A DNA stretch of 64,000 nucleotides, from assembly GCA_002197995.1 (NCBI GenBank), contig NGZR01000004.1, positions 3,286,001-3,350,000 of the forward strand, given 5' to 3'. Source of the DNA: Gaeumannomyces sp. JS-464. Taxonomy: Eukaryota; Ascomycota; Sordariomycetes; Magnaporthales; Magnaporthaceae. The notes beneath the pieces were generated by a model, which was not told the DNA's origin, did not search any database, and worked only from the letters and a program-made list of their open reading frames with translations. The position numbers and the translations under genes are program-made. Of this stretch, positions 34,877-47,171 are shown piece by piece. How positions within the stretch are numbered: the first letter of the stretch is position 1; each line of letters opens with the position of its first letter.

Positions 34877-36094
34877 GTGGACCGGCTGTCTGCAGTGGCG
34901 GCTGCGATCAACAATAGGATGGGGAGCGGGTTGCCGACCCCCCCGCGGGAGGACCTTGCCAAAGTATACAGCGTCAGAAAAACCACGGCAGCATCCAAGT
35001 CTGCAAAAGCAGCACAGCGAAGTTCGAAGCGTGGTGCCGTCAGAGTGCACGCGCCAGTGCCCACCACCGCCGGATCGTCGCTCGACCCACAGTCGGCGGC
35101 AGCAACGTCACAGTCTTCGGCAGACGCAAGACACAAAAGAGTATGGAAGGCCTGCGAGAGATGCCGGATGAAGAAGACAAAGGTAAGGGTTGGCTGGTCA
35201 ACGGCAAACTGTCCCTGGCATCCTCGCCATGCACTGACGCGCCCAACCAGTGCGACGGCGAGTTTCCCTGCAAACGGTGTAAAGATGACGGGCTCGTTTG
35301 CACAGCCGGCCTGCGGAGGAAGACCGAGTACAAGAACATACCACGGGGCTACGCCGAGGTGCTAGAAAATACGCAGTTCGCCTTGTGGCAACCATCCACA
35401 AGCTCTACGCCATGGTCCGCGAGTCGCGGACCTGGGACCTGGGCGAGCCCGAGCTCAACGACAGGGACAGCCCGTCATCCACGACATCGCCTCGAGGCTA
35501 GGGTGCATCCGGCCCAACAGCGACGTCGACCACATCCCGTCCAGGCGGCCTTCCCCGAGGACGAGGCCGGGCTGGCCGACCTGATAGCAAAGCTCGAGAC
35601 GCAGCAGCGGGCCGCCGGCTCGCGGACGGACCGCGCGAGCTCGTGCGAGATGGACACGTCGGACCTGGAGCACGACTACAGGAAGATGGCCTTTGGCGGC
35701 GCGGCCAACGCGCCCTCGTCGGCCGGGCGGCGTCGCCGCAGAGCCTCTACACCGACGTGGACGCCAGGCCAGACTCGGTGGCGAGCTTCTCCCCGCATTC
35801 TCCCGTCCTCGGCCCGGGCGCCTCCACCCTGTCGTACGAGCCGTGGGGCAGCGCCGGGGCGGCATGTCAGCACAGCCTGACACCAGGATAGCGGACGTCA
35901 TGCGGACAGGTGCGGTCGATCGCTTCAACGACAGTTTCCTCCAACGGCCCGACGCGCGCTTTATGGACGAGGACCTTCTGCAACAGGGGCTTCTCGAGTC
36001 CGAGTTTGGCATCCTGAAGCCGCATGCGCCGTCATGTGCCAACCCGGCGGTTTATGATGGGGCTAGGAGACCCGATGATATTCTCAGGCTATGA
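34877..36094 (+). CDS. Zn2Cys6 binuclear-cluster transcription factor, frame broken five times
   Basis: Fungal nuclear DNA-binding regulator. Exon 1 is 34877-35182; the intron is 35183-35250 (GTAAGG...CAACCAG, branch CACTGAC); exon 2 is 35251-36094. The splice joins ACERCRMKKTK to CDGEFPCKRCKDDGLVC, giving C-x2-C-x6-C-x5-C-x2-C-x6-C, so the intron lies inside the zinc cluster. Conserved blocks follow: PRGYAEVLENTQFAL, ATIHKLYAMVRESRTWDLGE, GQPVIHDIASRLGCIRPNSD and AAFPEDEAGLADLIAKLE. This is a widespread filamentous-fungal subfamily whose targets I cannot name. Frame is lost near 35,385, 35,465, 35,539, 35,726 and 35,857, each repairable by one G beside an existing G; five additions give 384 codons ending at 36,094. 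Either base-calling errors or a pseudogene; I favour the former. Confidence 0.8.
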
Positions 36095-37028
36095 CCCAGA
36101 GACACTACGAATGTGAGGGCGGGTCGGCCCTGCTGCACACACCGCTAGCGAGTGGCGAGGATACTAGGGAGCAACCGTGACCGCCGCGACACGAACGATC
36201 TGCCACCGTGGCATTCTTGTCCATGTAGATACCTAATCTCCCAAGACTATGATAGAAAATGTGCGTCACGGCATACCTACGCGGCCGCCCGACAGGGAGT
36301 AGGTTGTGCAACGGGACATTGAACCACGGCCGAACCCGGTTGCCAACGCTCAATTGCTCGCTTCGCGATGTCGGGAGGAACCGACCTATGGAGTGGAGCG
36401 GACTGATAAAATCACGGATTGATTACGCGCTTCGGTGTCATCGAGCATGCATCCTCCGCCAGCGGAGCCTTCCTCCTAAAAAGGGACTACGGTTTTGGCG
36501 CAGGACTCGGGCTTTACAAGGGCCCCGTTATGCCGGCGGGGTTCACACTGGCGATCGGAGTTACGGTGCATTGCTTTCATGCCGTCTTGGCGCACGCTGG
36601 GCTGACTGTTGTTCCCGGCAGCGACAAGGAAGAGTCACAGGAGATAGGCCGAGGCCAGTGGGCCCGGAGTTAAGACGGGTGGACGAGCGTCATGTGCATG
36701 AAGCAGCCGGGGTGTTTTCGTCCATCCAGGACCACCATCATGATCCATTCACCAGCATCCAATGACTGTACCGCCTACTTACCTAAATACCTCTTTGCTA
36801 AATGAGTTATTCGTGTCTGTCTATCCAGGGCACCAACACCTCCCCACAATAAAAGAGAAGATCACATCTGGTCTTTCCGAGGATCCAAGACGTCCCACAT
36901 CCCTTACTCCCGACACGCCGTGTTTCCACACAAACCACCGCTGGTCTTCGGGGCAGGCCGCGCCGTGTACGGGACTTGGCTTTCCGGCTCTCCGTTTCTC
37001 AACCCCGCATCACCCTCCAGTCCCCCTA
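36095..37028. other. Convergent intergenic region (TF / annexin)
   Basis: Lies between the 3' ends of the zinc-cluster gene and the annexin gene. Overlapping open frames near 36,259-36,765 show no domain, codon structure or splice signals that I can recognise. Probably 3' UTRs and spacer. Confidence 0.45.
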
Positions 37029-39061
37029 TCAGTGTCGAGTCACACGCTCAACCCTCCGTACATCGTCGGGCATCCGTGTGATGCAGAGCTCTCTACAGAA
37101 CCGACCCCAGTCACTGTTGCCCGTGGCGTCCTTGACGGCCTCCTGAAGGTCCTTGCCGTACCGGTCGCGATATGCCGCTTTGATGTCCGCCAAGTGGTGC
37201 CAGTCCCAGTGAAAGCGGACCAGGCGCGAGGTGAGTAGCTCCCGTCGCAGCCCGTCTCGTTTGGACGCCGTGAGCGCATGGTGCAGCAGCAGCGCGTCAC
37301 GGACCGGCTTGTTGATGACGCCGTTGAGGATATGCGCCAGCAGCTCGCCCTGAGCGAGAATGACCAGCAATGTCAGCGTGGCGGTTGGGCTAGGTGGTGG
37401 TGCGGGTGCGGGATAGGCTAGAGTGTTGAGGATATGTATATATCCTGCACGTAGGTGGATTCGGGGGGATCAGTACTCACCACCAGGTTGCCACTCTTCT
37501 TCAATGCGTCGCGGGCAAAGTTCGACTTGTAATCGTGGCTGTACAGCTTCAGAACCTCTCGAAGATGGTTGTCGCTGCGGTTCACGACGATGCTGATCAT
37601 GGCGCTCTCGCCGCCTTTTTCGGACCTGACGGCGCGGCTCAAAGCCTTGACGTCGTCCTCGACCAGCATGCGGTCTATGGGTAGCAAGCGACCATGCCGG
37701 TCCGTCTCCTCCATGCGCTGCTCGTCGAGCACCATCATGACGGCCTTTTTGAACTTGTCCTCTTTGAGCTCCGTCTTCATGCAGGTCCTCAAGCTGTTGT
37801 CATACTTTTTGTCGCTAAAGGCCGACTTGATCTCGTGGATCTCGTCGTTGGTGCGCCCCATCAGCGACTCAATCAGCAGCTCGCGCCGCGTCTTGTCGCC
37901 CTGGTACCAGTAGTTGGCCCAGTACGCCTCTGACTCCCATCGGCCTAGCGCAACCGAGTAGCACGCCTTCATCAGCGACGGGTCCTCGTCCTTGAGTCGT
38001 GACCGGATGTGCTTGGCCACGTTGACGCCCTTGCGCTCGGGCCCCGTCTTGACGAGCGACTTGTACTCAGTCCCGTAGCGTCATGATCTGCTCGTGCGTC
38101 ATGCCCGGCAGGATCTCCAGCAGTGGCTCCGTGTCGGGCGGCCCGCTGCCCTTGAGGGCCTTGGCTAGCCGCTCCGCGTCGCCGGCGGGGTCGGCAAACC
38201 GTGCGCGGCGCTTCCTCTCACCGCCCCCGCCGTAGCGCTCGTCGTCGGACCCGAGCGGAGTGACGTCCATGATTTGCGTCTCGGACGAGCCAGGGGTCGT
38301 TGGGATGCGAGCAGGAGCGGCGAGGGCATGGGAGACATGGACTGGTAGGTGCCGTGATACGACTCGAGCAGGGGCGAGGCGGGCGCACCGGAGGTGAGGG
38401 ACATGTTGAGCGAGTGGTGACCAGTGTTGACTGATAGCGACGACATCCGGGCCGTGGGCGGTTGCGGCGACGCCTCACGGCCTAGGCGCCGGCTGCTGGT
38501 GGAACCAGGCTCCACTGTCACTACGCTTGCCGACGGGCCACGGCTCCGGGACCGATCTCGCCTGGGTGGCTCGGCGGCTCCCAGCAGATCCTGGCGGTAA
38601 CCGCCGGCCTGGTCGCCGTAAGAGCTCGCAGGGGGCGCTTCCGGTGCCTTTGGCGGCGCCCCGTACGCGAGATCATCCTCGTACCGGTTCTTGTTGTCCC
38701 GGAGGTCGGCAGGCGGTGGGGCTGCCGCGGCGTACTTTTGCGGGAGGTATGAGAACCGGTCCGGCTCCGGGTAGCCGCGTTCCCGTCCAGCATCGCCCCG
38801 GGGGTCCCTGCCTCGGGTGTCCCGACGGTAGGAGGAGTCATCCGTGGGCGACCGCGGTGACTGATAAGGGTTGTCGTCGTACGAGGCGGATGGGTGGTCA
38901 GGGTAGTCGTAGCCACGGGGCGCGCCATGTCTGTCGTCCCTGCCGTCGGGGTAAGGGGCGGCGTCAACGACCCTGGGCAGCTCACGGCTGCGGCTTCTGT
39001 CGCGTGCAGCCGGCGACCGCGACCGGCCGCGGCGCCGCTCGTCGTCAACTTGGAGGGACAT
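37029..39061 (-). CDS. Annexin (fungal type) with long N-terminal disordered region, two frame breaks
   Basis: Ca2+/phospholipid-binding membrane scaffold protein family. Start chosen at 39061 (MSLQVDDERRRGRSRSPAAR), since fungal annexins of this type open with an Arg/Ser-rich disordered tail; here about 270 residues rich in R, S, P, D and Y. Exon 1 is 39061-37481, intron 37480-37350 (GTGAGT...CTCAG), exon 2 37349-37029. Annexin repeats begin at MTHEQIMTLR and continue through KHIRSRLKDEDPSLMKACY, ELLIESLMGRTNDEIHEIK, KALSRAVRSEKGGESAMISI and DIKAAYRDRYGKDLQEAVK. Frame breaks at about 38,293 (GGGG, one base missing) and about 38,067-38,074 (one extra or two missing). Nothing suggests the protein is unneeded, so sequence error is likely. 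Confidence 0.85.
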
Positions 39062-40146
39062 GTCCTTGGACTCAATCGGACCGGAGAGCCAGCAAGCGCC
39101 CGATGAACAGGCAGGCAGAGCGTTTTTGGGTAGTAAAATCTTGAGAGGGTAGTTCCGCCCGTCGACGACGCAGCGATGGCCTTCTTTCAACTGCAAGCGT
39201 CCTGTCGCTGCGGCGTGTGGTGGGCGGGCAGGCAACAAGGAGCGAGGCAGGTGGGGAGGTGGAGGCACTCGTTCGCGCGAGGGGGATGGTTGAATTGAAC
39301 ATGCGCCCCTGCAGCCAGCATTCCAGGCCAGGCAGGAGGCAGGCCGGATCGGCGGCCGCCGCAGTCAGCGAGGCTGGGGAGCCAGCGCAGGCAGGCGAAT
39401 GAGGGGTTCGGATGGCCCTTGTTGGTGTGCCTCAACTCCTCAGCTGGCGGCTGGTGGAGATCGGCCAAGGGGGCCAAGCCCAAGGCGTGCAGGATTCCAC
39501 TGGACTAGCTCGCCTGGAGAGACAGAAAGGTGGGCGGTCAGCATTCAGCTCGCCCATGTCTGACTTCTTGGGCTCGTTCACTGGCCACTTGCAAAGCAGC
39601 CACCCGATGAAGCTTTCTGCCTGACTTGCCTCAACTGGGTTGACCGAAAAGCAGGAGCATTTGGCCCTCCCGACTCCTCTTTACTGGAACCGGTCTTCGC
39701 CGCGCCTAGTGCGCCAGGCGCCATGCAGGGGCTGGCTCGGCATGCATGGCCAGGCTCATGCACAGCCTGCCGCCTGCACGGAATAATGCCCTTGAGAAAC
39801 GGTTCACCTTTGATGAAGGCAATGGTAGACAATGGTCGTGTGACAGGTAGAGACAAGGTTTTCAAAAGTCGGCTTTGACAGTTATTGAATAGGTGGTATA
39901 ATATAAAAAAGCAGCCCTTGTATGAATGACGAGAAGCCCAAAATCATCAACCAAAAGCCTCATCCAAACGCCGCATAAAACTGGTAATGCCTACCCCAAT
40001 GGAACTCCCTGACATCTGCGCCGAATAAAATACAAGGGGAGCACACAAATTTGAGAGTACAGGTGCTCAAGGCCCGGGAAGAACAGGCCTGACCAAGGAA
40101 AAGAGCCTTCGGCTGTAGGCAATCGGTGGCTCAGCGATTGCGTTCA
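39062..40146. other. Intergenic: annexin upstream region and 3' flank of the next gene
   Basis: GC-rich DNA in which long open frames overlap on both strands (39,072-39,865) without motifs. The part next to 39,061 is presumably the annexin 5' UTR/promoter. Confidence 0.4.
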
Positions 40147-40965
40147 TTATGCTCCAATATTGTCGTGTCTCAGTCGTGCTTTCTCTGCTACGACATGTCC
40201 GCTTCGGTGTTCTGCCTGTATCGAGAGGGGTTGCTTTTTTGACGGCTGGTCGACCTCGAGGCGAATAGCTCCTCCAGGACCATCACTCGCGATTGTGCCG
40301 TCCGAGGACCTAGGAGTGATGGGCGTTAGCATTTCAATGCCATGCTCAGGCACGACCGAGTGGGGCCAAGGACCAAGCAAGCCAAGCTTCCTGGCGCCAG
40401 GGATAGGCGGGCTTTTTGGGACTTACCCATCGCTAGAAGCCCTCGACTCGGCTTTGACGACAACCATGACAAACAGAGCTACTAGGAAGATGATTGCCAC
40501 ATCGACGCGATGGCGGTAGGCTGCGTAGGCGCAATGACAAGGCTGTGCGGTGGAGGTAGTGGTGGCTAGCTGGTGTCCTCGACTCGCTGGTCGCTCTGCG
40601 GATTGCGGAGTTGCGGGCATTGCGTGAATTGGGTCGGCCTTTTCGCTGGCGACGGGGGCGGCGCTGGCTACGGCCTGCTTCTTGCGTCCCTTCCGCTGCA
40701 GGGAGAGGAGGTATGTTGTCTCGATCGGTTTTTGCTCTGCCAGAACGACGGACGGTATGGCCGAGCTCGAAGGCATCTGCGGCCGGTTGTCGATGGGCTC
40801 CAGGGGCTGAGCGCCGCCGTTGAGCACGGGCAAGGCCGTTGCTGGTTTTATCCGCGTTTGAGGCGGGGAATGGGGTGCTCCGACGCTGGCTCCGTCGACG
40901 ATAGCGAGGACGGGACGCGCGGCTGCGAGCCGCAACAGGAGCGGTAGAACCAATGCCGCCTTCAT
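40147..40965 (-). CDS. Secretory-pathway single-pass membrane protein, unknown function
   Basis: Not recognised. Exon 1 is 40965-40427, the intron 40426-40310 (GTAAGT donor, branch ATGCTAACG, acceptor CTCCTAG), exon 2 40309-40147: 233 codons and an uninterrupted frame. The N-terminus is a signal peptide (MKAALVLPLLLRLAAARPVL). A low-complexity Pro/Ala/Ser region follows. A transmembrane helix (VDVAIIFLVALFVMVVVKA, about residues 153-171) leads into a roughly 60-residue hydrophilic tail encoded mostly by exon 2. Likely type I topology with an extracytoplasmic N-terminal domain. Both splice sites preserve frame, which supports the model. No homologue comes to mind, so it may be lineage-restricted. 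Confidence 0.65.
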
Positions 40966-42178
40966 CGTGCTGGTGGTGTGTGGATGGCGCGTTGAGTAGA
41001 GTTGGCCAAGGTGAGGAAGAGGGATGTGCGGGTTCGTGTGCGCATGCGTTTTGTGCCTCTGTCCTTATGCGTCCCTCTGTGTGATATCCCTCGGCGTGCC
41101 TCGTGCTGTCGGCGTGGGTGGTGGGAATGTGGACGACGGTCGGGTCGGGAGTGGTAGCGTGGCGTGGGCTTATTTATTGTCGATTGCTGTAGATGTCGGG
41201 CCAAGCGATGCGGGAGACTGCCAAGAGGAGACAATGCTTCTTTACACGATCACGACAGCAGGGGGGGTTGCAGGGCTGCCGATAGTTTATTAACGAGGAG
41301 CTTGGCGAGCCGCTTATATTGCGCTATGCTTCTCCCAATCGGGCCAAAACAGCTTCGGCGAGGCCCCTCTCCAGTGTCGCATGAAAGTGGGTGGCTATGG
41401 CGAGCCCAGCCCAAACAACACCCGCACAGCCAGCCTTAGGCCCAGGTGCTTAAAAATACACTCAATGACCCATCAGACACCCTGCTGGCCTGTGGATTGT
41501 TTGCCTGTCACTTCGTTGTTTCCTCGACGAAGCAGAGAGCTGGGGGCCATGAGCTTGAAGTTTGATGGTTCAGCACGCAGACGAGGCAGGCCGGCGTAGG
41601 GCTCTCGCTGCGACAGCGCTGTCCGTTTTTAGGTGGACATCTCAACGCATTGGACCACGCGTGCCGACCTGTGCGTGCCAAGGCACGCCATTTGCTCCTG
41701 CTCCCTCATGTCCATTTTCCGCCGACGGCGCTAATCGAATGGGCCGGCCTTTCCACGATTTCCACGAGGTCTAGACCTGCCCGCCAGGACGATCTCAAAG
41801 GCAAGATGTGTCTGGACTACGGCCTGTGCCAGGGGACCCTTGTCGGCTCGGTGGAGCCGCCCGTGGTGCGCGGGTTCCGGCGCAGCACGCTAATGGCGCT
41901 TGGTGGCGCACGCACGCAACACATTGCCAGCGCCCAAAGGTAGCGAGCATTCGCAGTATGTACCACCAGGGGCTGTATGCCGTGATTCCACAACAGTGAC
42001 GAGTCCGAGGAAGCCCGAGCCGGCCACCGCGCCCCGACCGGCGCACACCCACGCACCACGCACACCACACCCGCACAAACGTCCAGCTTCCTGCACGGCC
42101 CGCACGTGGCTCGCCGGGCCTTCCAGCGCTCGCTTCAACGTCCCCTTTCATCCGCGGAATCCATGGGCGGCCTGCCCC
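40966..42178. other. Divergent intergenic region (membrane protein / PIG-C)
   Basis: About 1.2 kb between two divergently transcribed start codons, holding both promoters. Several GC-driven open frames overlap here without recognisable motifs. No RNA gene seen. Confidence 0.45.
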
Positions 42179-43887
42179 ATGGCGCCGCTCTCTGGCCTGC
42201 ACCAGTCGTCCTTGCCCTCAGATTTCGAGGCCCCCTACCAGTCGACTGCGGCCCCGCCTGGCCCCTCGTCGTACTTGACGCCAACGAGATCTTCGGGCCC
42301 CGAGCGTGGTCTCAATGCCATCAGCAACAACAGCAGCGAAGCCGTCACCCGCCGTTCGAGGCAGCGGGATAGTCGCAGCCGCAGCCGTCGAAGGGGCAAG
42401 AGGACCTGGAAGAAGCTGCTCTGGGTGAAACAGTCATGTCCGTTCCCCTGCTACCTTTGAACCCGCCCCCCGAGCTGCTCAGCATACACCATCTGCATCT
42501 TGTTGATTGTCAGTACTGACACCAGGCTCTGTTCTGCGAAACAGACCCCGATAACTACACAGATCAAGCGACCTTTCTCGACAACCTCCAGCGGAACCCG
42601 CGGCTCCAGCCTTACGAGTTCTGGCCTCTGGTTGCCGATTCCACTGTCATTGTCCAGCATGTCTGCTCCGTCATAATCTTCGTTGTGTGCTTCGTCAGCA
42701 TTTTTCAGGAGCGCGTGAGCCCTGTGTCGGTTGTAAGCTGGGGTAGCTTTGCGACCTTTGTCGGCTGGTGTCTTTGCGATAGATGGGTGGGCCAGGAAGC
42801 CGCCGAGGAGGATGCCAGTCGCGCTGTTCCAACGTCCACCGAACCCCCGAACTCGACCGGCCACACGCCCCTCGATCGCCTTTCGAGGTCATCCGTGCCC
42901 GACAGGTCTGGCTCACTGGCTGGCGGAGACATTCCTAGGAGGACCAGCACTGCCGCGACGGCCGCTGGCGGATGCGTTGTTTCCGACGCCGACGTGCCGT
43001 CCGCGGACAGCTCCACATCCAATCTATTGCTCCGCTCTGTCCCGGTCGAGCGGCCGAAGCTCTCTGCCATTGCCGTCAGCGGCGGCGAGCACGTCGGATC
43101 GACGCCAGACGGTGCTAGCGCCCTCTCCGCCGGCGCGAATCCATATTCGGTCTCAGCTATCTCACTGGTCTCCGTCACTTCGCAGATGAGTGTGACCAAT
43201 CCCTCCACGCGCAACGGCCTTCTGGCCGGGCCCAGACACAGGCCCTCGTCGCCTCTGCGAGGCGGCCGTGCCCATCTGCGCATCAACGCCATGAAGTCGG
43301 CTCTTCTGATCTACTTCACTCTGCTTGGCCTGTCACCGATTCTCAAGTCACTGACTCGCTCCACGTCGTCAGACAGCATCTGGGCCATGTCCTTCTGGCT
43401 GCTTGCCATTAACATCTTCTTTTTCGACTATTCTGGCACCTGGGCCGGTGTGAACAACATCTCCGTGGCCTCCCTGTCCACTAACGCGGCCCTGATGGCG
43501 TCCACCGTTCTCGCCAGCCGCCTGCCCTCAACCGGCCAGGTATTCGGCCTGACACTGTTCAGCATTGAGGTCTTTGGGCTTTTCCCCGTCTTCCGTCGCT
43601 TCGCCCGCCACCGGAGCTGGCGTTTCCACGTCCTTCTCACCGTGTTGCTTGTGCTTGGTGCCGGCGCCGGTGTTGGCATGACCATGGCCCGGCACGATCC
43701 CGATGCGACCTGGCCTTGGAAGAGCGGTCTGCTCGGCATGCTTGTGGGGTGTGTGGTTTCTGCCAGCGCCATGGGCGGGTGCAGCTGGTGGCTGCTGGGT
43801 CTCCAAAAGTACAAAAACGAGATATACGGTCCATGGGACCCTGCTCGGCCTGTCATCATCAGCAGGCGTCACTGGGATGATGAATAG
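42179..43887 (+). CDS. GPI2: GPI-GlcNAc transferase subunit PIG-C / Gpi2
   Basis: Multi-pass ER membrane subunit of the complex that transfers GlcNAc from UDP-GlcNAc to phosphatidylinositol, the first step of GPI-anchor synthesis. Exon 1 is 42179-42437, intron 42438-42544 (GTCCGT...AAACAG), exon 2 42545-43887; 533 codons, intact. The splice rebuilds KKLLWVKQS-YPDNYTDQATF, a hallmark of the family, followed by LQPYEFWPLVADSTVIVQHV. After a variable Ser/Thr-rich insert of about 130 residues come the hydrophobic segments: RINAMKSALLIYFTLLGLSP, FWLLAINIFFFDYSGTW, SVASLSTNAALMASTVLASR and FGLTLFSIEVFGLFPVFRR. The N-terminal 70 residues are disordered, and the start is the first in-frame ATG. Convergent with TRM44. 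Confidence 0.93.
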
Positions 43888-44033
43888 CAACCGCTGGGAC
43901 TCGAGCCCTATTTCATTATTCCGCTAGAAGCCATCCTCTGAAGGACATGTACTCGTCCACCAATCAAATTATCCGAGAGCCTGACTTTGGCCGCATGCCG
44001 TAGGACATTGTGCCGGCTCCCGCTTCCACAATG

Positions 44034-45693
44034 CTAGTGCCCGCGCGAGGAAGCATCTTTCATGAGCCTTAACGCGCTTTCTCGGTAGCCCCCTGCACCT
44101 CCATGCTTGTCGATGACCTCGTGTACGCCAAATCCGCCGCCCGGCCGCCCGACGCCTCCCCACGATGGCGGTGTTCCGTGTGCTGGGTATTCTCAGCATT
44201 TCAGTCTCGACCTCCCAGCCACAGTCCACAGCGATATCAGACACCCAGACTACTAGACACGCGTAGGTGGATGTTGCCTTCGTTTTGTCTTTGGGGAGAG
44301 GTGCGCGGAATTTGGCTCCGCCCAGGTTGTGGCTACAGCATGGGATGGCGATAAAGGGGCAGTCAGAGACAGCGGCCAGCACTGGTGTCCAGGGAGTCAG
44401 TTCGTCCGCATGGTTGGATATGATGAAGGTCCCTTTGGGAAAGGTCCCGTCGTGAGATTTGGCCTCGAGTGAGTCGCCGTCAGAGTCTTGGGGGCAAGAT
44501 CCGGGCTCGGTTTGGATCAACGATGGTAATAGGACGAGTTCACGAAGGAACGCCTGACCATCAGGCAGCTTCCCATTGTATATATTCCAGGACTTCCTGG
44601 ATCGTGCGTCAAATCCCCAGCCACTGGCCACGCAAAACTGACGTCATCAGCAAATTTTCATGTTTGACAAACCCCGAGAGAAAAAAAAAAGGTTTGATCA
44701 ATGGACCTGGCCGAGAAAGATTGCCGTCCTCTCAGTGACGAGCTTGCGGGGAGGAATGAGCGAACTGACCGGAAGCCCTCAGAGTTCAGAATGTGAACCA
44801 GCAGGCCATTTCCGGTGCCAATATCCACGAACCCGGGGAACTCTTGGCCCTTGTACATGTCGGCCCACAGCTCCATGAGGAATGCAGCGATGCCAAGATC
44901 CTCAAACACGTGCTTGATAGGGTCAGTGGTCTCGAGCCAGCCGTCCACAAGCCTCTTGGCGTACTTGTCCTTGAGGCGGGAGTACCTGTCCTGGAGAACA
45001 GCCTGCGGGACTAGGATATCATGATGGACTCGCTTGACGTAGCCGTTGAGTTGCCCCTGGCCAAGTTTGTGCAGCACAGAGAGTATGTTGAGAGCCGTGC
45101 GCTGGAGCCTTGGGGACATGGGCACGGCGTCAAACAGTCGATAGTGGACCGAGAAGATGCCCTTGCTCAGGCGAGCGTCCCACTCGTGAAGGAGGCCGAC
45201 ACCGGTGACCTGGGGATGATAGAATGGCACTTCAGAGGCAGTGGAAACATGTGGAAGATAGAGCACAAGGCGCCTGCTGACACCGCTGTCCTCGGCCTGC
45301 TCGGCGGAACTGTAGAAGGGGCAGCTCTGCACGACGGTGCTGTCCCGCTTTGTGTTCCTCGGGACGAGCCGTCGGAAAAACGCGCTCGCAACGCATGTCC
45401 CTGAGCACAGGAATCCGGGGCTGACCCTCCTCCCGGGGCGGGGCACCGTCGTGCTCGGCAAGGAGATCAGCACGGAACAGCCAGGTAGAGAGCAGGTTGG
45501 GGTTTCGGATGGCATTCAACATGGCCTCGCAAAAGTGCGTCGGGTTGAAGTCGCACTGCCGCCGGCAAACCGGCAGCCATTTTGACGACGGTAGGGGCCG
45601 CTCGCCCTGGCCTTCGTCCGCTTGCACGATGAGGGCCTCTGCGTCGTTGGCATATTCCTCTGCGACCGAGCCGACGACCTCGCAACGCTCCAT
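44034..45693 (-). CDS. TRM44: tRNA(Ser) uridine-44 2'-O-methyltransferase (Trm44), two frame breaks
   Basis: Cytosolic AdoMet-dependent enzyme forming Um44 in tRNA(Ser). Exon 1 is 45693-44770, intron 44769-44624 (GTCAGT...GGCCAG), exon 2 44623-44034. Family blocks in order: [82 protein letters not shown], the AdoMet motif [30 protein letters not shown] (across the intron), [20 protein letters not shown] and [19 protein letters not shown]. Frame shifts at about 45,422-45,446 and 44,135-44,162, both in G/C-rich runs (one extra or two missing bases). Beyond the second, the frame reads [20 protein letters not shown], the expected C-terminus, and stops at 44,034. Divergent from SUI1. Confidence 0.88.
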
Positions 45694-46403
45694 GACCGGG
45701 TTTCAAGTTGAGCACCGACGGCAATAAGAAGCGAGAGAGGTGTGCTTGGTGGTGCATTCAGACGATGATCGGGATGCACCCGCGAGATGCGATGGGAGAC
45801 CTGCCGGGGCGTGCGTGGGGAGCGGAATCCAAGGGCTGGGCGGGATTTTCGAAGGACCCTCCCACCCCTCATGTCCCCTGCAGCTAGGTACCTAGCCACC
45901 AAGGTCACCGGCCGAGCTGAACGCGTGACGGCACGGGCATGGATGGAGGCCTGCGAGGCCCACGGTTTGCCGGCCAGCCAGCCCACAGCCACACACGCTT
46001 GCGCTAACTTTATTTGGGTGGCGGGCCGTGACCGAGGCGTTGTTGACGCCTTAAGCTCGAGGCATGAACTCATATCTCCAGCCTCGTCACCAGAGCCCGC
46101 CCCACTAACCTTTGTAGCCCCCGCTCTTTTTCTCTCCCCTCTTCCTCGCCCTCCATTGCTCAGCCGACACGATTACTTTAAAAGCAACCATCAACCGCCC
46201 CTCGTAACAGCGTCGCCAGATAACATCGTCATTCCGCGACACCCAACTCGACCCCGTCGTACAAGTACATTTTCGTTCGCGCTCCGCTTTCCACCACCAG
46301 TAAAGACCGAGCCAGAGCGAGACGCAATCAGCCGTCGGTCGCTACCTCTGATCTCTTCCTCTACACGCATCTCTCCCAAGGACACCCCGATAAACTAGAG
46401 TTT
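45694..46403. promoter_or_regulatory. Divergent TRM44/SUI1 promoter region
   Basis: 710 bp between opposing start codons, so regulatory signals for both genes must lie here. It includes the palindrome CTAGGTACCTAG (45,885-45,896). The SUI1 side has a pyrimidine-rich leader (TTTTTCTCTCCCCTCTTCCT near 46,129-46,148). No gene supported. Confidence 0.5.
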
Positions 46404-47171
46404 ATGTCAATCGAAAATCTCAAGACTGTTGGTAAGGCTCACCAGGCCCTTCCTGCCGCGACGGTCCAGTCCGAATTACGACGAGTGCAGCAGCCCTCTC
46501 AAGGGCCGCTAGCTGGCTGGCTGGCTGGCTGGCCGGCTCCTTGCCAAGCAGCGCGTTGGACAACCATAAACAACCAAGACTGACAAGCAAACCTTGATAT
46601 CCAGACCCCTTCGCCGAAGCCGACGAGGACACCGGAGAACAAGCTAATGCTCAAGCGTACATCCATATCCGCATCCAGCGTACGCCTTTTCCAAGAGGCC
46701 TTCAACGATGAAGGAGGATGTTCCTCGAGATGAACCCGGCTAATCTCTAACATGTAATGGTGCAACAGAGCGCAATGGACGCAAGACCTTGACCACCGTG
46801 CAGGGGATCCCCAAGAAATTCTCGAGCAAGAAGATCCTGTCTACCGTCAAGAAGCAATTTGCCTGCAATGGCACCATTGTCACCGACTCGGAGATGGGTG
46901 AGGTGATCCAGCTCCAGGGCGACCAGCGCAAGGCCATGCACGACTTCTTGGTCGACAAGGAGTCGGGCCTTGAGATGGACCCCAAGACGATCAAGGTGCG
47001 TCACGCTCTATTCTCCTGCCTCGTTTCGCCCTCCATCCCACCATTCCAACTCTATCATGAACCCAACTTTCCTTCCTCCCCGTCCGGCTCTCTGTTCGCC
47101 ATTCTATGCGTACTTGGAAGTCAACAGCTATACTGACATCGTGCGTGGGGATACAGATCCACGGCTTCTAA
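46404..47171 (+). CDS. SUI1: Translation initiation factor eIF1 (Sui1)
   Basis: Small 40S-bound factor that governs start-codon fidelity. Four exons: 46404-46431, 46605-46679, 46769-46995 and 47157-47171 (last exon IHGF plus stop); all introns are GT..AG. The 114-codon product matches the family's length. It begins MSIENLKTVDPFAEADEDTG, continues IRIQQRNGRKTLTTVQGIP, then FACNGTIVTDSEMGEVIQLQ and GDQRKAMHDFL, and ends KTIKIHGF. Frame is preserved across every splice. Intron 1 holds a (CTGG)n microsatellite (about 46,506-46,530). Start: first ATG in the leader fits the conserved N-terminus exactly. Confidence 0.96.

Noticed and set aside
36259..36765. 168-codon open frame between TF and annexin
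   Set aside because: No recognisable motif and another frame overlaps it; lies between two convergent 3' ends, more likely UTR/spacer.
41808..42202. Several open frames upstream of PIG-C on both strands
   Set aside because: GC-driven; the PIG-C frame has its first ATG at 42,179, and the upstream part lacks family similarity.
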